Below the pieces are notes generated by a model. It was not told the origin of the DNA. It ran no database searches and worked only from the letters and a program-made list of their open reading frames with translations. A stretch of DNA of 64,000 nt from CAZUMH01 sp964621645 (lineage in GTDB: Bacteria; Zhuqueibacterota; QNDG01; JAGLOF01): assembly GCA_964621645.1 (NCBI GenBank), contig CAZUMH010000006.1, positions 1-64,000 on the forward strand. Reading direction: 5' to 3'. Shown one piece after another: positions 17,502 through 25,912 of this stretch (its first letter is position 1; every line of letters begins with the position of its first letter). The translations under genes and the position numbers were made by a program.

Positions 17502-18497
17502 TTACTTTTTCGATTTTTCGTCCGCATGCTTGTAGAACCACTGGGCCCTGGTTCCAAGACTGTCGGCCGAACGTTCCAGTGAAGTCTGATAGCGGGAGAG
17601 GAGATCAATCCATTTTTTTAGATCAGTAATATTGTCCGGATAGGGAGCGGTGAGCAGATAGCGCAGGGTTGTCAGATCGGAAGGATAGATGGGGGCTAAC
17701 GTCTGAGAATAGGCTTTGCCGTCCAGGTTCAGGGTGGCATTAGATTCTCTCTGGTTGGAGCCGGGATCAGCGGCGGCCCGGCCGCTCAGTTCTTCCTCTT
17801 CATTGAAGAGAGCCATATCCTGACCCAACTCATCCAGACGGGAACGCAAACGTACCTCTGAGCGAAGTTTCCCGATGCGGTCTTTGGTAGCCCGGCCTTC
17901 CTGATGTAGCCAGTCTATTCTGTCCATGAGCAGATCCCCTTTAAGACGCAGGAGACGGGAAGAGTCATCCGGATTGGCCTCGATGGCCGCGAATGAGATT
18001 TCGCCTGCGGCTGCGGGGGTGAGTTTTCCCTGCCAGTCCTTTTTATAGCCAAGCATCTCCACCAGTCTTCCCTGCAGGATCCGCTTCTCATCCGATCCAG
18101 TCTGTTCCAGTCTGGTTATCAGGCTGTCGATGGCGCTTTCCAGATCCGCCAGATCTTTTTGGAGCACACTCTCCCTCTCGAGATGTATGCGGGTCATCCG
18201 GTTCCGTTCGAGTCCGACGGTATAACTCAGGTGGTCTATCTGAAGCATCAGTTTTTCGAGGCGATTATGTTCGGAAGATGAGAGCTGTTCTTTTTCCTTG
18301 AGAAGATTAACCGCTAATGCCAGGGAACGTCCCTGGTCCTGCAGTGAGTCAAGCAGGGCCCGGGATGAATCGAGGCGCGCCTCAATGTGAGCCAGTTTTT
18401 CCGCTCTGGCCTCCCAGATGTCCTGTGCCTGTGTATGCTCCCCTAAAATAAATAGAAACAATATCAGGAAGCTGGCCGATGTGAGAAAATGTTTCAT
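17502..18497 (-). CDS. Secreted coiled-coil protein of unknown function
   Basis: 331 residues. Signal peptide ends at HTQAQ, then long heptad-rich helices (about 25-125 and 175-225: RLDSSRALLDSLQDQ, RLEKLMLQIDHL, DLADLESAIDSLITRLEQ). The C-terminal part has LNLDGKAYSQTLAPIYPSDLTTL and a final helix. It is predicted to be periplasmic. No family recognised. ATG 18497 is preceded by GGAGAGGAA, so the longer start at 18509 is unlikely. It follows the sigma-54 regulator gene with a 16-base gap and precedes a barrel gene, so the two-component system is transcribed together with these envelope proteins. Confidence 0.72.
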   Translation of the reverse strand: MKHFLTSASFLILFLFILGEHTQAQDIWEARAEKLAHIEARLDSSRALLDSLQDQGRSLALAVNLLKEKEQLSSSEHNRLEKLMLQIDHLSYTVGLERNRMTRIHLERESVLQKDLADLESAIDSLITRLEQTGSDEKRILQGRLVEMLGYKKDWQGKLTPAAAGEISFAAIEANPDDSSRLLRLKGDLLMDRIDWLHQEGRATKDRIGKLRSEVRLRSRLDELGQDMALFNEEEELSGRAAADPGSNQRESNATLNLDGKAYSQTLAPIYPSDLTTLRYLLTAPYPDNITDLKKWIDLLSRYQTSLERSADSLGTRAQWFYKHADEKSKK

Positions 18498-18513
18498 TTC
18501 CTCTCCCATACTT

Positions 18514-19905
18514 TTAAACCAGCCCGTGTTTTTCCAGCTTATAATACAGCGTGCTTTCCTTAAGGCCCAGCAGCCGGGCGGCCCGTGCTTTTACACCGCC
18601 GCTGGCATTAAGGGCCTGCTCCAGAATTTTCTTCTCCAGAGCAGCCAGACGGGCTTCCAGATCGAGAGAGTCATCAGCAACATCCGTGCCTTTTGGAGGA
18701 TTGAGAAGGAATCGCAGGTCCGAGGCATCGATTTCGGAACCGCTGGCGAGCACCACCGCCCGCTCAAGAACGTTGCCCAATTCCCTGATGTTGCCGGGCC
18801 AGTGGTAGGCCGTGAGCGCGGCAACGGCGTCATCCGTAAGCTTCATGGGAGGGGCGGTGCGGTTTATGCTGAACTGCCCCAGGAAATGAGCCGCCAGAAG
18901 CGGGATATCCTCTCTGCGCTCTCTCAGGGGAGACAGGTGCACCGGCAGAATAAAGAGGCGGTAAAAGAGATCTTCCCGGAATCCGCCTTCTTTGACTTCC
19001 CGGGCCAGGTCGCGATTGGTAGCGGCGATGACCCGGACATCCACCCGCAGGGTCTCTTCACCGCCCACCCGCTCGAACTCTTTCTCCTGCAGGACACGTA
19101 GCAATTTTACCTGGGTTGCCGGCGGGATATCTCCGATCTCGTCTAAAAACAAGGTGCCCTGATCTGCCAGTTCAAAACGGCCTTTCTTGGTCCTCAGGGC
19201 ACCGGTGAAGGCTCCCTTTTCATGTCCAAAGAGCTCGCTTTCCAGCACGCCCTCGGCCAGTGCTCCGCAATTAACCCGAATAAAGGGCCCCTGGCGGCGA
19301 GGGCTGCTTTTATGAATTGCCCGTGCGACCAGTTCCTTGCCGGTGCCGCTTTCTCCGCTGATGAGAACCGAAGCTTCGCTTTGAGATATTTTGGCTATGG
19401 TGCCATAGAGGGTGCGCATGGGAGGAGATTCACCCACGATCTCACCGAAGTTGAAACGTACGTCGTCTTCCCGGCGTAAATAGGCGTTTTCTTCACTCAG
19501 ACGGCTGACCTCTTTTTGCTGCTGCAGCAGCTCTGCCAGACGTTTCACCCGCATGATGAGTTCTTCTTTTGAGAAAGGCTTGCAGATAAAATCGTCGGCT
19601 CCTGCTTTCATCGCTTCGACAGCCAAGTCCACTGTGCCATAGGCGGTAATAATAATCACCCGAAGATTTTTCTGCAGTTCCCGGCTCCGCCCCAGCAGCT
19701 CCAATCCATTCATACCGGCCATTCGATGGTCCGTGATCAGAAGATCATGCGAGGTTTTCCTCAACTCCTTCAGCGCCGCTTCGCCGCTTTCTTTCGAGGT
19801 CACCGCATATCCGGACTGGTGTAAAATCTGGTGTATGCCGTCCCTCAGGGTTTCATCATCTTCGGCCACCAGTACTGAAAGAGACATTTTCGCGTCTTTT
19901 TCCAT
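18514..19905 (-). CDS. Sigma-54-dependent response regulator (NtrC/ZraR family)
   Basis: 463 residues, three domains in order: receiver (about 10-125, phosphoacceptor D59 in LLITDHRMAG), AAA+ (about 155-385; Walker A GESGTGKE 184-191, sigma-54 contact loop GAFTGA 231-236, Walker B LFLDEIGD) and a Fis-type helix-turn-helix (about 420-463, ARAARLLGLKESTLYYKL). It should activate transcription from -24/-12 promoters when phosphorylated. Start ATG 19905 follows AAGGAG. The cognate kinase is the gene immediately upstream. Confidence 0.96.
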   Translation of the reverse strand: MEKDAKMSLSVLVAEDDETLRDGIHQILHQSGYAVTSKESGEAALKELRKTSHDLLITDHRMAGMNGLELLGRSRELQKNLRVIIITAYGTVDLAVEAMKAGADDFICKPFSKEELIMRVKRLAELLQQQKEVSRLSEENAYLRREDDVRFNFGEIVGESPPMRTLYGTIAKISQSEASVLISGESGTGKELVARAIHKSSPRRQGPFIRVNCGALAEGVLESELFGHEKGAFTGALRTKKGRFELADQGTLFLDEIGDIPPATQVKLLRVLQEKEFERVGGEETLRVDVRVIAATNRDLAREVKEGGFREDLFYRLFILPVHLSPLRERREDIPLLAAHFLGQFSINRTAPPMKLTDDAVAALTAYHWPGNIRELGNVLERAVVLASGSEIDASDLRFLLNPPKGTDVADDSLDLEARLAALEKKILEQALNASGGVKARAARLLGLKESTLYYKLEKHGLV

Positions 19906-19945
19906 CCAGTCCAGCTCCTTCCGCTTCTATCATGAGTTACCCGTG

Positions 19946-21361
19946 TTATCCGGCCAGGGGAAAACGGACACAGAACCGTGTCCCTTTCGGGTCTGACCGC
20001 ACTATTTTCACTTCGCCTTTGTTGCTTTTTACTAGATTTTTTACGATGGAAAGCCCCAGACCGATCCCCTTTTCCCGGGTAGTATAAAAAGGCTGAAAGA
20101 CCGTGTCTCTTACTTCCCGGGGAATGCCGGGGCCGCTGTCCTCTATGAAAAGCCGGCAGTCGCTATTTTCGGTTTCCCAGGATAACGATATGGTCCCTCC
20201 CTGAGGCATGGCCTGAATGCTGTTCTGCATCAGGTTCAACAGAATCCGTTTCAGATGGTCCGGGTCGACCATGATCTTGGCGTCTTCCCGATTGCCGGGA
20301 ACGCGTACCGTTACCGTTGCGCTCTGGAGCCTGTCTGTCAGCAGCTGGCGGCACTCTTCGATCGTTGCAGAGAGTGAGCAGGGCTGCCTGTTTGGTTCCC
20401 TGGGCCTGGCGAATTCCAGAAAATGATTAACAATACCACCCAGCTGCCGCACTTCCCTGACGATCCTTTCCAGCTGATCGAGGGCTTTGTCATTCTCAAC
20501 GGGGATGGAGTCACGCAATAATCCGCAGAAAAGTTCGATCCCGCTCAGAGGAGTGCGAATTTCATGGGCGATACCGGATAGCATTGCCTTCAGCTCCCGT
20601 TCCCGTTCCAGCACGGCGGAGCGCATCGTCTCCATGGTTTCCGCCAGCTGGTGAGGTTCTCCGCCGCCGCCGACTGTAATGGGGAGGCTGTAGTCACCCT
20701 TGGCAATACGCCGGGATAGCGCCGCCAGTTTCATAATGGGGCGGCTTATTGTCCCCCCTGTAATTACCGCTATAATCATGGCGAGGACGACGGCGACGAG
20801 ACCCGTCAGCAGCAGTTTACTTTTAAGGGCATCAAGCCCGGCCAGAAAAGCGGCACTGCCGTCCACCGCCACGCCTCCCGCTATCTCCCCCGAGAAAGAA
20901 AGAGGAGCGAATCCCAGCATGCGGGGATTGCCGGCGGCGTCATGATAGAGGGGCGAGTGAGATGATTCTCCCTGATAGATCCGTCCCACTTCGCTGCGGT
21001 AGAACTGCAGCTGGAAGGAGGCATCGGGCCAGATACCGGCAGTATCCGTATCCAGAATAGGATGTGTATAGTCGCTGAAAAGATAAATACGCTCTACTTC
21101 GGTAACCTGCCGCAGCTTTTCCAGATTGCCTAAAAGACCGCTCCTGGCCCGGGGGCCGGGGGTTTGGCCGAGCAGGGTTAACTCTTCAGCCGAGTAGAGC
21201 ACGCTGGCGGCGCGGGCCACGGCTTCCAATTTTCCGCCCAGTTCATTTTCCAGGCTGCTGCGCAGGGACCAGTAGACCAGTCTGCCGCTGAACAGAAGCG
21301 AGAGCACCACCAGAGAGACAGACATGACTACCAGTCGATTTCTGATGCGATGCAGGAACAT
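19946..21361 (-). CDS. Membrane sensor histidine kinase
   Basis: 471 residues. Two membrane helices (about 10-30 and 183-203) enclose a periplasmic sensor region of ~150 residues. A HAMP linker (SRPIMKLAALSRRIAKGDYS) follows, then the dimerisation domain with His266 in GIAHEIRTPLSG, and an ATPase domain with the N box (LLNLMQNSIQAM), G1 (DSGPGIP) and G2 (GIGLGLSIVKNL). It is the likely partner of the downstream sigma-54 regulator, 40 bases away. The signal it senses cannot be deduced. It is the second gene of the operon starting at 22135. Confidence 0.95.
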   Translation of the reverse strand: MFLHRIRNRLVVMSVSLVVLSLLFSGRLVYWSLRSSLENELGGKLEAVARAASVLYSAEELTLLGQTPGPRARSGLLGNLEKLRQVTEVERIYLFSDYTHPILDTDTAGIWPDASFQLQFYRSEVGRIYQGESSHSPLYHDAAGNPRMLGFAPLSFSGEIAGGVAVDGSAAFLAGLDALKSKLLLTGLVAVVLAMIIAVITGGTISRPIMKLAALSRRIAKGDYSLPITVGGGGEPHQLAETMETMRSAVLERERELKAMLSGIAHEIRTPLSGIELFCGLLRDSIPVENDKALDQLERIVREVRQLGGIVNHFLEFARPREPNRQPCSLSATIEECRQLLTDRLQSATVTVRVPGNREDAKIMVDPDHLKRILLNLMQNSIQAMPQGGTISLSWETENSDCRLFIEDSGPGIPREVRDTVFQPFYTTREKGIGLGLSIVKNLVKSNKGEVKIVRSDPKGTRFCVRFPLAG

Positions 21362-21397
21362 ATACCAATCCCGGATTAATCCATCCCGCGATCAACC

Positions 21398-22135
21398 CTA
21401 AATAGGAGAAACCTCGCCGTCCTTCCAGACACGGAAACGGTAAAGAAGATATCCCGCGTTACTGTCCTTGCAAAAGAAGAAATCCCAGTAATTTTCCTTA
21501 TAAGCCGCGTGGATATCGGTATTTTTCACCGTCCGGAGAGGACAGGCCTGACGGATTTTGGCAATATCCATGAAACAGAAAGAGAGCGCGAACGTGTTCA
21601 GCGGTTCTGCCAGCGTAAGAATGGCTCCCCGATCCGGTTCCCAGTTGTAGTAGACCGTCAGGGTCAGGTGGTACCGCAGGATGAGCGAGTCCAGTTCCGC
21701 CTCGCCGGTCAGGATGTCCCCTTCGCGCCAGGCCTCGTCCCATGAGGCGCTGCTGTCATACGTTACGATAATATTATAGGGATCCGGTGCGGGAGAGGCA
21801 TGGATGTGGTGGATGATCATGACGCTGTCCCGGGTGGCCAGGTGCCGGGCCTGATAGATGGTCAACAGACCGTTATAGATCGTCTCTTGCATTTCCTCGG
21901 ACAGGGTAATGGACCAGTCCCCCCGGTTGGCCGCGAAACGCAGTGTGAGAATGGCGGCATCGATGCGGAGGAGACTGGTGATCGAGTCCGGGACGGCGGT
22001 TGCCGAAACCGAGGGCAGCCGGGGGAAGGAGGCATCCTTCTCGGGAGTCAAAAGGCTGCATCCCGCGATGAACAGAATAAAAAGGACGAGTACCGGCAGT
22101 CCCCGCTGATATTTTCCTGTGAGCAATGCACCCAT
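21398..22135 (-). CDS. Hypothetical lipoprotein, first gene of the two-component operon
   Basis: 245 residues. Lipobox LFIAGC at about residue 26. The mature part contains IIHHIHASPAPDPYNIIVTYDSSASW, acidic segments (WREGDILTGEAELDSLI) and ends DSNAGYLLYRFRVWKDGEVSPI. I recognise no family. Its place before the kinase gene suggests it may be an accessory sensor or a target monitored by the system. No ribosome site lies before ATG 22135, and the predicted promoter would start transcription within a few bases of it, so the message may be leaderless. Confidence 0.7.
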   Translation of the reverse strand: MGALLTGKYQRGLPVLVLFILFIAGCSLLTPEKDASFPRLPSVSATAVPDSITSLLRIDAAILTLRFAANRGDWSITLSEEMQETIYNGLLTIYQARHLATRDSVMIIHHIHASPAPDPYNIIVTYDSSASWDEAWREGDILTGEAELDSLILRYHLTLTVYYNWEPDRGAILTLAEPLNTFALSFCFMDIAKIRQACPLRTVKNTDIHAAYKENYWDFFFCKDSNAGYLLYRFRVWKDGEVSPI

Positions 22136-22143
22136 ACCATGAT

Positions 22144-22172
22144 AAAGTACGTTTCCGCCGGTTTATTGTCAA
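22144..22172 (-). promoter_or_regulatory. Promoter of the lipoprotein / two-component operon
   Basis: Minus strand: TTGACA (22172-22167), 17 bases, TACTTT (22149-22144). The -35 is a perfect consensus. Predicted start near 22137, two bases from ATG 22135. Confidence 0.5.
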
Positions 22173-22229
22173 GGTCTTTCCCGGCCCCCGCGTGAGGCAT
22201 ATATTTTCGGTGAAGGGCTGATAAAATAC

Positions 22230-22258
22230 TTGACTTTAAAGGCAATAAACCGTAAATT
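22230..22258 (+). promoter_or_regulatory. Promoter of tRNA-Met
   Basis: TTGACT at 22230-22235 and TAAATT at 22253-22258, spacer 17 bases. The predicted start is about six bases before the mature 5' end of the tRNA. Confidence 0.6.
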
Positions 22259-22270
22259 TTCAACTCGGTT

Positions 22271-22344
22271 GGCGGTGTAGCTCAGCTGGTTAGAGCAGCG
22301 GAATCATAATCCGCGTGTCCGGGGTTCGAATCCCTGCACCGCTA
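22271..22344 (+). tRNA. tRNA-Met (anticodon CAT), elongator type
   Basis: A 74-nt cloverleaf: acceptor GGCGGTG/CACCGCT (22271-22277, 22337-22343), D arm GCTC..GAGC, anticodon stem GCGGA/TCCGC around loop ATCATAA with anticodon CAT at 22305-22307, T arm with GGTTCGAAT, discriminator A. CCA is not encoded. The G1-U72 wobble pair rather than a C1-A72 mismatch argues against an initiator tRNA. The acceptor and D arm resemble the elongator tRNA-Met of Bacillus. Because the tilS gene follows directly, the alternative tRNA-Ile2 (CAT changed to lysidine-AT) should be kept in mind. Confidence 0.93.
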
Positions 22345-22369
22345 CAAGAAGAGGGGGTATATATGAGGC

Positions 22370-22403
22370 GGCCTTTCTAGATCCGGTAGAAAGGCCTCTT
22401 TGT
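22370..22403 (+). terminator. Terminator between tRNA-Met and tilS
   Basis: A 10-bp perfect stem GGCCTTTCTA/TAGAAAGGCC (22370-22379, 22387-22396) with a 7-base loop and a broken T tract (TCTTTGTTT). The imperfect T tract may allow read-through into tilS, for which no separate promoter is evident. Confidence 0.7.
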
Positions 22404-22436
22404 TTATCCGCCCTACTGCCGTTGGCGGAGGATCGA

Positions 22437-23822
22437 ATGGCTGATCTGGAAGCACGCTTCCTTGCCTACATTAAGCAGCATGATTTGCTTGCTCCGGGAG
22501 ATGGAATCGTTCTCGCCGTATCAGGTGGAGTCGATTCCGTGGTGATGGCTGAACTCTTCCGGAGATTTTCTGAGACGTTCTCCCTTTCCTTGACGGTAGC
22601 CCACTTAAACCACTGTCTTCGCGGCAAAAGCGCTGATCGGGACGAAGATTTCGTACACCGCCTGGCTGGGATTTGGTCCCTGCCTTGCTGTATAGAAAAG
22701 CGTCCGGTCGGCGATCTGGCCCGGGAACGAGGACTTTCCCTTGAAGAGGCCGGCAGAATCGTCCGTTTCGAATTTCTGGAGGAGGTGAGACGATCCCTTG
22801 GATTCCACAAGGTGGCACTGGGGCACCAGGCGGATGATCAGGCAGAGACCGTGCTGATGCATCTGGCCCGGGGGTCGGGTCTGCGGGGAATGCGGGGGAT
22901 GCAGCCTCAGCGGGGGAACATTATCCATCCACTGCTTTTTGCACGAAAAGAAGAGCTGTTGGATTACGCCGGGGCGGAAGGACTCGATTTCATTGAGGAT
23001 GAAACCAACCGGCAGGATATGTTCCTGCGAAACCGGTTCAGGCATGTCGTTATACCGGCGCTGAGGGAGGCCGCCGGAGCGGGGGTGACGGACAGAATCT
23101 GCCGCAGTGCCGGGCATCTGGCGGAAGTGGAGGAGCTGCTCCTGGAAGAGGTGCAAGAAGCGGAGGGGGCGGTGTTGAGCCGGAGCCGGAACGGGGAGGT
23201 TTTGCTTGATATTTATCATTTTTCAGCGTATCTTAAAGCCGTGAAAAAAGGCATCTTGGTAGCTGTTCTGGAAAAGCTGGGACCGGATCGTGGAGCTCCC
23301 GGATTTCAGACTATCGAGAGGCTTTTACACCTGATTGAACAGGGGAGGAGCGGCACCTGTCTGGATCTCCCCGGAGCTGTCCACGTCTGGAAGAGCGGCG
23401 GCAGCGTGCTTTTTTCGCAGAGCCGCAAGAGGCTTCGGTCCTGTCGGGTTCATCCGGGAGATGAGGTGGACCTGCCTGAGAGCGGCCTGCGGCTGCGGCT
23501 GCGGCTTCTGGAAAGAGAGGCTCTCCCTCCCTTTAATGCCGGTCGCGACATTGAATACGTGGATTTTGACCGCCTGGAGGCACCCCTGAATCTGCGGAGC
23601 GTTAAACCGGGTGACTGGTTTGTTCCTTTGGGGATGAATCAAAAGAAAAAACTGCATGATTTTTTCATCGACGAGAAGGTGCCGGCCTTTCAGCGAGGCC
23701 GCATCCCTCTGCTGACCGCCGGAGACGAAATTGTGGCTGTATTGGGCTTTCGTATCGATCATCGCTTCCGGATCACGAAAGAGACACGGCGGGTGATGGA
23801 ATTGAATATCATGACAGAGTAA
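22437..23822 (+). CDS. tilS: tRNA(Ile)-lysidine synthase
   Basis: 461 residues. The PP-loop ATP pyrophosphatase motif SGGVDS is at 29-34, followed by HLNHCLRG, GHQADDQAETVLMHLARGSGLRGM and HPLL, all TilS signatures. A C-terminal TilS domain (LNLRSVKPGDWFVPLGM... KKKLHDFFIDEKVP... RIPLL) is present. The enzyme attaches lysine to C34 of tRNA-Ile(CAU) so that it reads AUA. ATG 22437 is used because GGAGG lies five bases upstream; a TTG at 22422 is less likely. ftsH follows after 25 bases; the tilS-ftsH order is widespread in bacteria. Confidence 0.95.
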   Translation: MADLEARFLAYIKQHDLLAPGDGIVLAVSGGVDSVVMAELFRRFSETFSLSLTVAHLNHCLRGKSADRDEDFVHRLAGIWSLPCCIEKRPVGDLARERGLSLEEAGRIVRFEFLEEVRRSLGFHKVALGHQADDQAETVLMHLARGSGLRGMRGMQPQRGNIIHPLLFARKEELLDYAGAEGLDFIEDETNRQDMFLRNRFRHVVIPALREAAGAGVTDRICRSAGHLAEVEELLLEEVQEAEGAVLSRSRNGEVLLDIYHFSAYLKAVKKGILVAVLEKLGPDRGAPGFQTIERLLHLIEQGRSGTCLDLPGAVHVWKSGGSVLFSQSRKRLRSCRVHPGDEVDLPESGLRLRLRLLEREALPPFNAGRDIEYVDFDRLEAPLNLRSVKPGDWFVPLGMNQKKKLHDFFIDEKVPAFQRGRIPLLTAGDEIVAVLGFRIDHRFRITKETRRVMELNIMTE

Positions 23823-23847
23823 TAATGGTTAGCAAAAAGGAAGACTG

Positions 23848-25818
23848 ATGCCTGAAAAGAAATCGCCGGATGGTGATAAGTTTCAATGGAAGAAGATGTC
23901 CCGGGCTCTCTTTTTCTGGGTCCTGCTCTTCGTCGTGGTAATCTATGTTGTCAGTATTTTCAACGGTGGCAGGGAACGAGAGGTCGAGATAGACTATTAT
24001 CCCAATTTCGAGCAGCTGGTGCAGGCAGGAGCGGTGGACCGGGTCACGGTGATCGACAATGTCCTGCACGGCCAACTCTCTTATGAAGAGACATTGGTGA
24101 AGAACGGAACGACAATCAAATATAAGAAATTCAAGACAAATCTGCCCCTCATCGACCGGGAAATGCTGCAGCAGTGGACGGAACAGGGAATCAAATACAG
24201 CTTTGAGAACAAATCCGCCGGCTGGTGGGGATTCATCCTCCCCATGCTGCCCTGGGTCTTTTTCATTTTTCTCTATTTCTTCTTCATTCGGCGTATGCAG
24301 GGAGGAGGAGGAGGAGCAAAAGGGATCTTCAGTTTCGGCAAGAGCCGGGCCAAGCTGCTCTCGGAAAATATCTCCCGGGTTACTTTCGACGATGTGGCCG
24401 GCGCCGATGAGGCCAAGATGGAGCTGAGTGAGATCATCGATTTTCTCAAAGAACCGGAGAAATTTCAGGCTCTGGGAGGGAGGATTCCCAAAGGGGTGTT
24501 GCTGCTGGGGCCTCCCGGTACCGGCAAGACATTGCTGGGCAAGGCAGTGGCAGGTGAGGCGGGGGTGCCTTTCTTCAGCATTTCAGGCGCTGATTTCGTG
24601 GAGATGTTTGTGGGTGTGGGGGCTTCCCGGGTGCGGGATCTCTTCGATCAGGGCAAAAAGAACGCGCCGTGCATTATTTTCATCGATGAAATAGACGCGG
24701 TAGGGAGGCAGCGCGGCGCCGGACTGGGCGGAGGACATGATGAGCGGGAACAGACACTGAACCAGCTTTTGGTGGAGATGGACGGATTCGAGTCCAACGA
24801 GGGCGTCATCCTTCTGGCCGCCACCAACCGGCCCGATGTGCTTGATCAGGCCCTACTTCGTCCCGGACGTTTCGACCGGCAGGTAGTGGTGGATCGGCCC
24901 GATGTGCGGGGCCGTGAAGGCATTCTGAAAGTGCATACCCGCAAGATCCCTCTGTCCAAAGATGTGACGCTGTCCGTCCTGGCCAAGGGCACTCCCGGTT
25001 TTTCCGGAGCTGATCTGGCCAATCTGGTGAACGAGGCTGCGCTGCTCGCCGCCCGGCGAGACCGCAAGCAGGTACTCATGGTCGATCTGGAAGAGGCCAA
25101 GGATAAGGTAATGATGGGCGCGGAACGCCGCAGTCTGGTGATCACCGAAGATGAAAAGAAAAACACCGCATATCATGAGTCCGGACACGTGCTTGTCTCC
25201 AAGCTTATCCCCGGATCAGATCCGGTGCATAAAGTTACCATCATCCCCCGCGGCAGGGCTCTGGGAGTGACCTCTTTTCTCCCCATCGACGAGAAGCATA
25301 ATTATACCAAAACCTACTGCCAGGGCATCATGGCCCATATGCTGGGCGGCAGGGCCGCGGAGATGATTGTCTTCAACGAACAGAGCACCGGGGCGGGCAA
25401 CGATCTGGAGAGAGCCACGGAGATGGCCCGCAAGATGGTCTGCGAGTGGGGCATGAGTGAAAAGCTTGGTCCGGTCACTTTCGGGAAGAAATCCGAAGAG
25501 ATCTTTTTAGGACGGGAAATCAGCCAGCACCGGGATTACAGTGAAAATACGGCCGTACTCATCGATGAAGAGGTGAAACGGATGGTTGCCAAGGCGGATA
25601 CATTGGCCCGTAAACTGATAAAAGAAAATTTGGACACGCTGCACCGGGTTGCCGAAGCACTGCTGGAACGGGAAATCCTGGACGGTGAAGAGCTGGACCG
25701 GCTGTTCAATGGAGAAAAGCTGCCCCGCAAGAAAGCCGTCAAAAAGGAGGAGACCGGGGAAAAGAAAACCAAATCCGCCAGGAAACGCGGATCCGGAACA
25801 AAAAAAGAGAAGAAATAG
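23848..25818 (+). CDS. ftsH: ATP-dependent zinc metalloprotease FtsH
   Basis: 656 residues. Two N-terminal membrane helices (about 20-38, 128-147) flank a small periplasmic domain. The AAA module has Walker A GPPGTGKT (221-228), Walker B IIFIDEID, pore motif MFVGVGASRVRD and SRH LRPGRFDR. The zinc site HESGH is at 443-447, with the third ligand in the EQSTGAGNDLERAT region. The last ~25 residues are Lys-rich. It degrades membrane and short-lived cytoplasmic proteins as a hexamer in the inner membrane. Ribosome site AAGGAAG. A likely terminator follows. Confidence 0.98.
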   Translation: MPEKKSPDGDKFQWKKMSRALFFWVLLFVVVIYVVSIFNGGREREVEIDYYPNFEQLVQAGAVDRVTVIDNVLHGQLSYEETLVKNGTTIKYKKFKTNLPLIDREMLQQWTEQGIKYSFENKSAGWWGFILPMLPWVFFIFLYFFFIRRMQGGGGGAKGIFSFGKSRAKLLSENISRVTFDDVAGADEAKMELSEIIDFLKEPEKFQALGGRIPKGVLLLGPPGTGKTLLGKAVAGEAGVPFFSISGADFVEMFVGVGASRVRDLFDQGKKNAPCIIFIDEIDAVGRQRGAGLGGGHDEREQTLNQLLVEMDGFESNEGVILLAATNRPDVLDQALLRPGRFDRQVVVDRPDVRGREGILKVHTRKIPLSKDVTLSVLAKGTPGFSGADLANLVNEAALLAARRDRKQVLMVDLEEAKDKVMMGAERRSLVITEDEKKNTAYHESGHVLVSKLIPGSDPVHKVTIIPRGRALGVTSFLPIDEKHNYTKTYCQGIMAHMLGGRAAEMIVFNEQSTGAGNDLERATEMARKMVCEWGMSEKLGPVTFGKKSEEIFLGREISQHRDYSENTAVLIDEEVKRMVAKADTLARKLIKENLDTLHRVAEALLEREILDGEELDRLFNGEKLPRKKAVKKEETGEKKTKSARKRGSGTKKEKK

Positions 25819-25824
25819 GGTGAT

Positions 25825-25847
25825 ACGGAGCCGTCCGGTCCGTTTTT
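25825..25847 (+). terminator. Probable terminator after ftsH
   Basis: ACGGA at 25825-25829 and TCCGT at 25839-25843, with inner CC/GG pairs, followed by a run of Ts (25843-25847). The stem has a bulge, so partial read-through into the next gene is possible. Confidence 0.5.
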
Positions 25848-25912
25848 ACTATACAGCTTTACGGGGGTAAGCAGTGAAGTCACTCGGAATTCTCTTTACA
25901 GGAGGAAGCCTG

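Noticed and set aside
22271..22344. tRNA-Ile2 or initiator tRNA identity.
   Set aside because: Acceptor and D arm match the elongator Met pattern, and the C1-A72 mismatch of initiators is absent. Kept only as an alternative.
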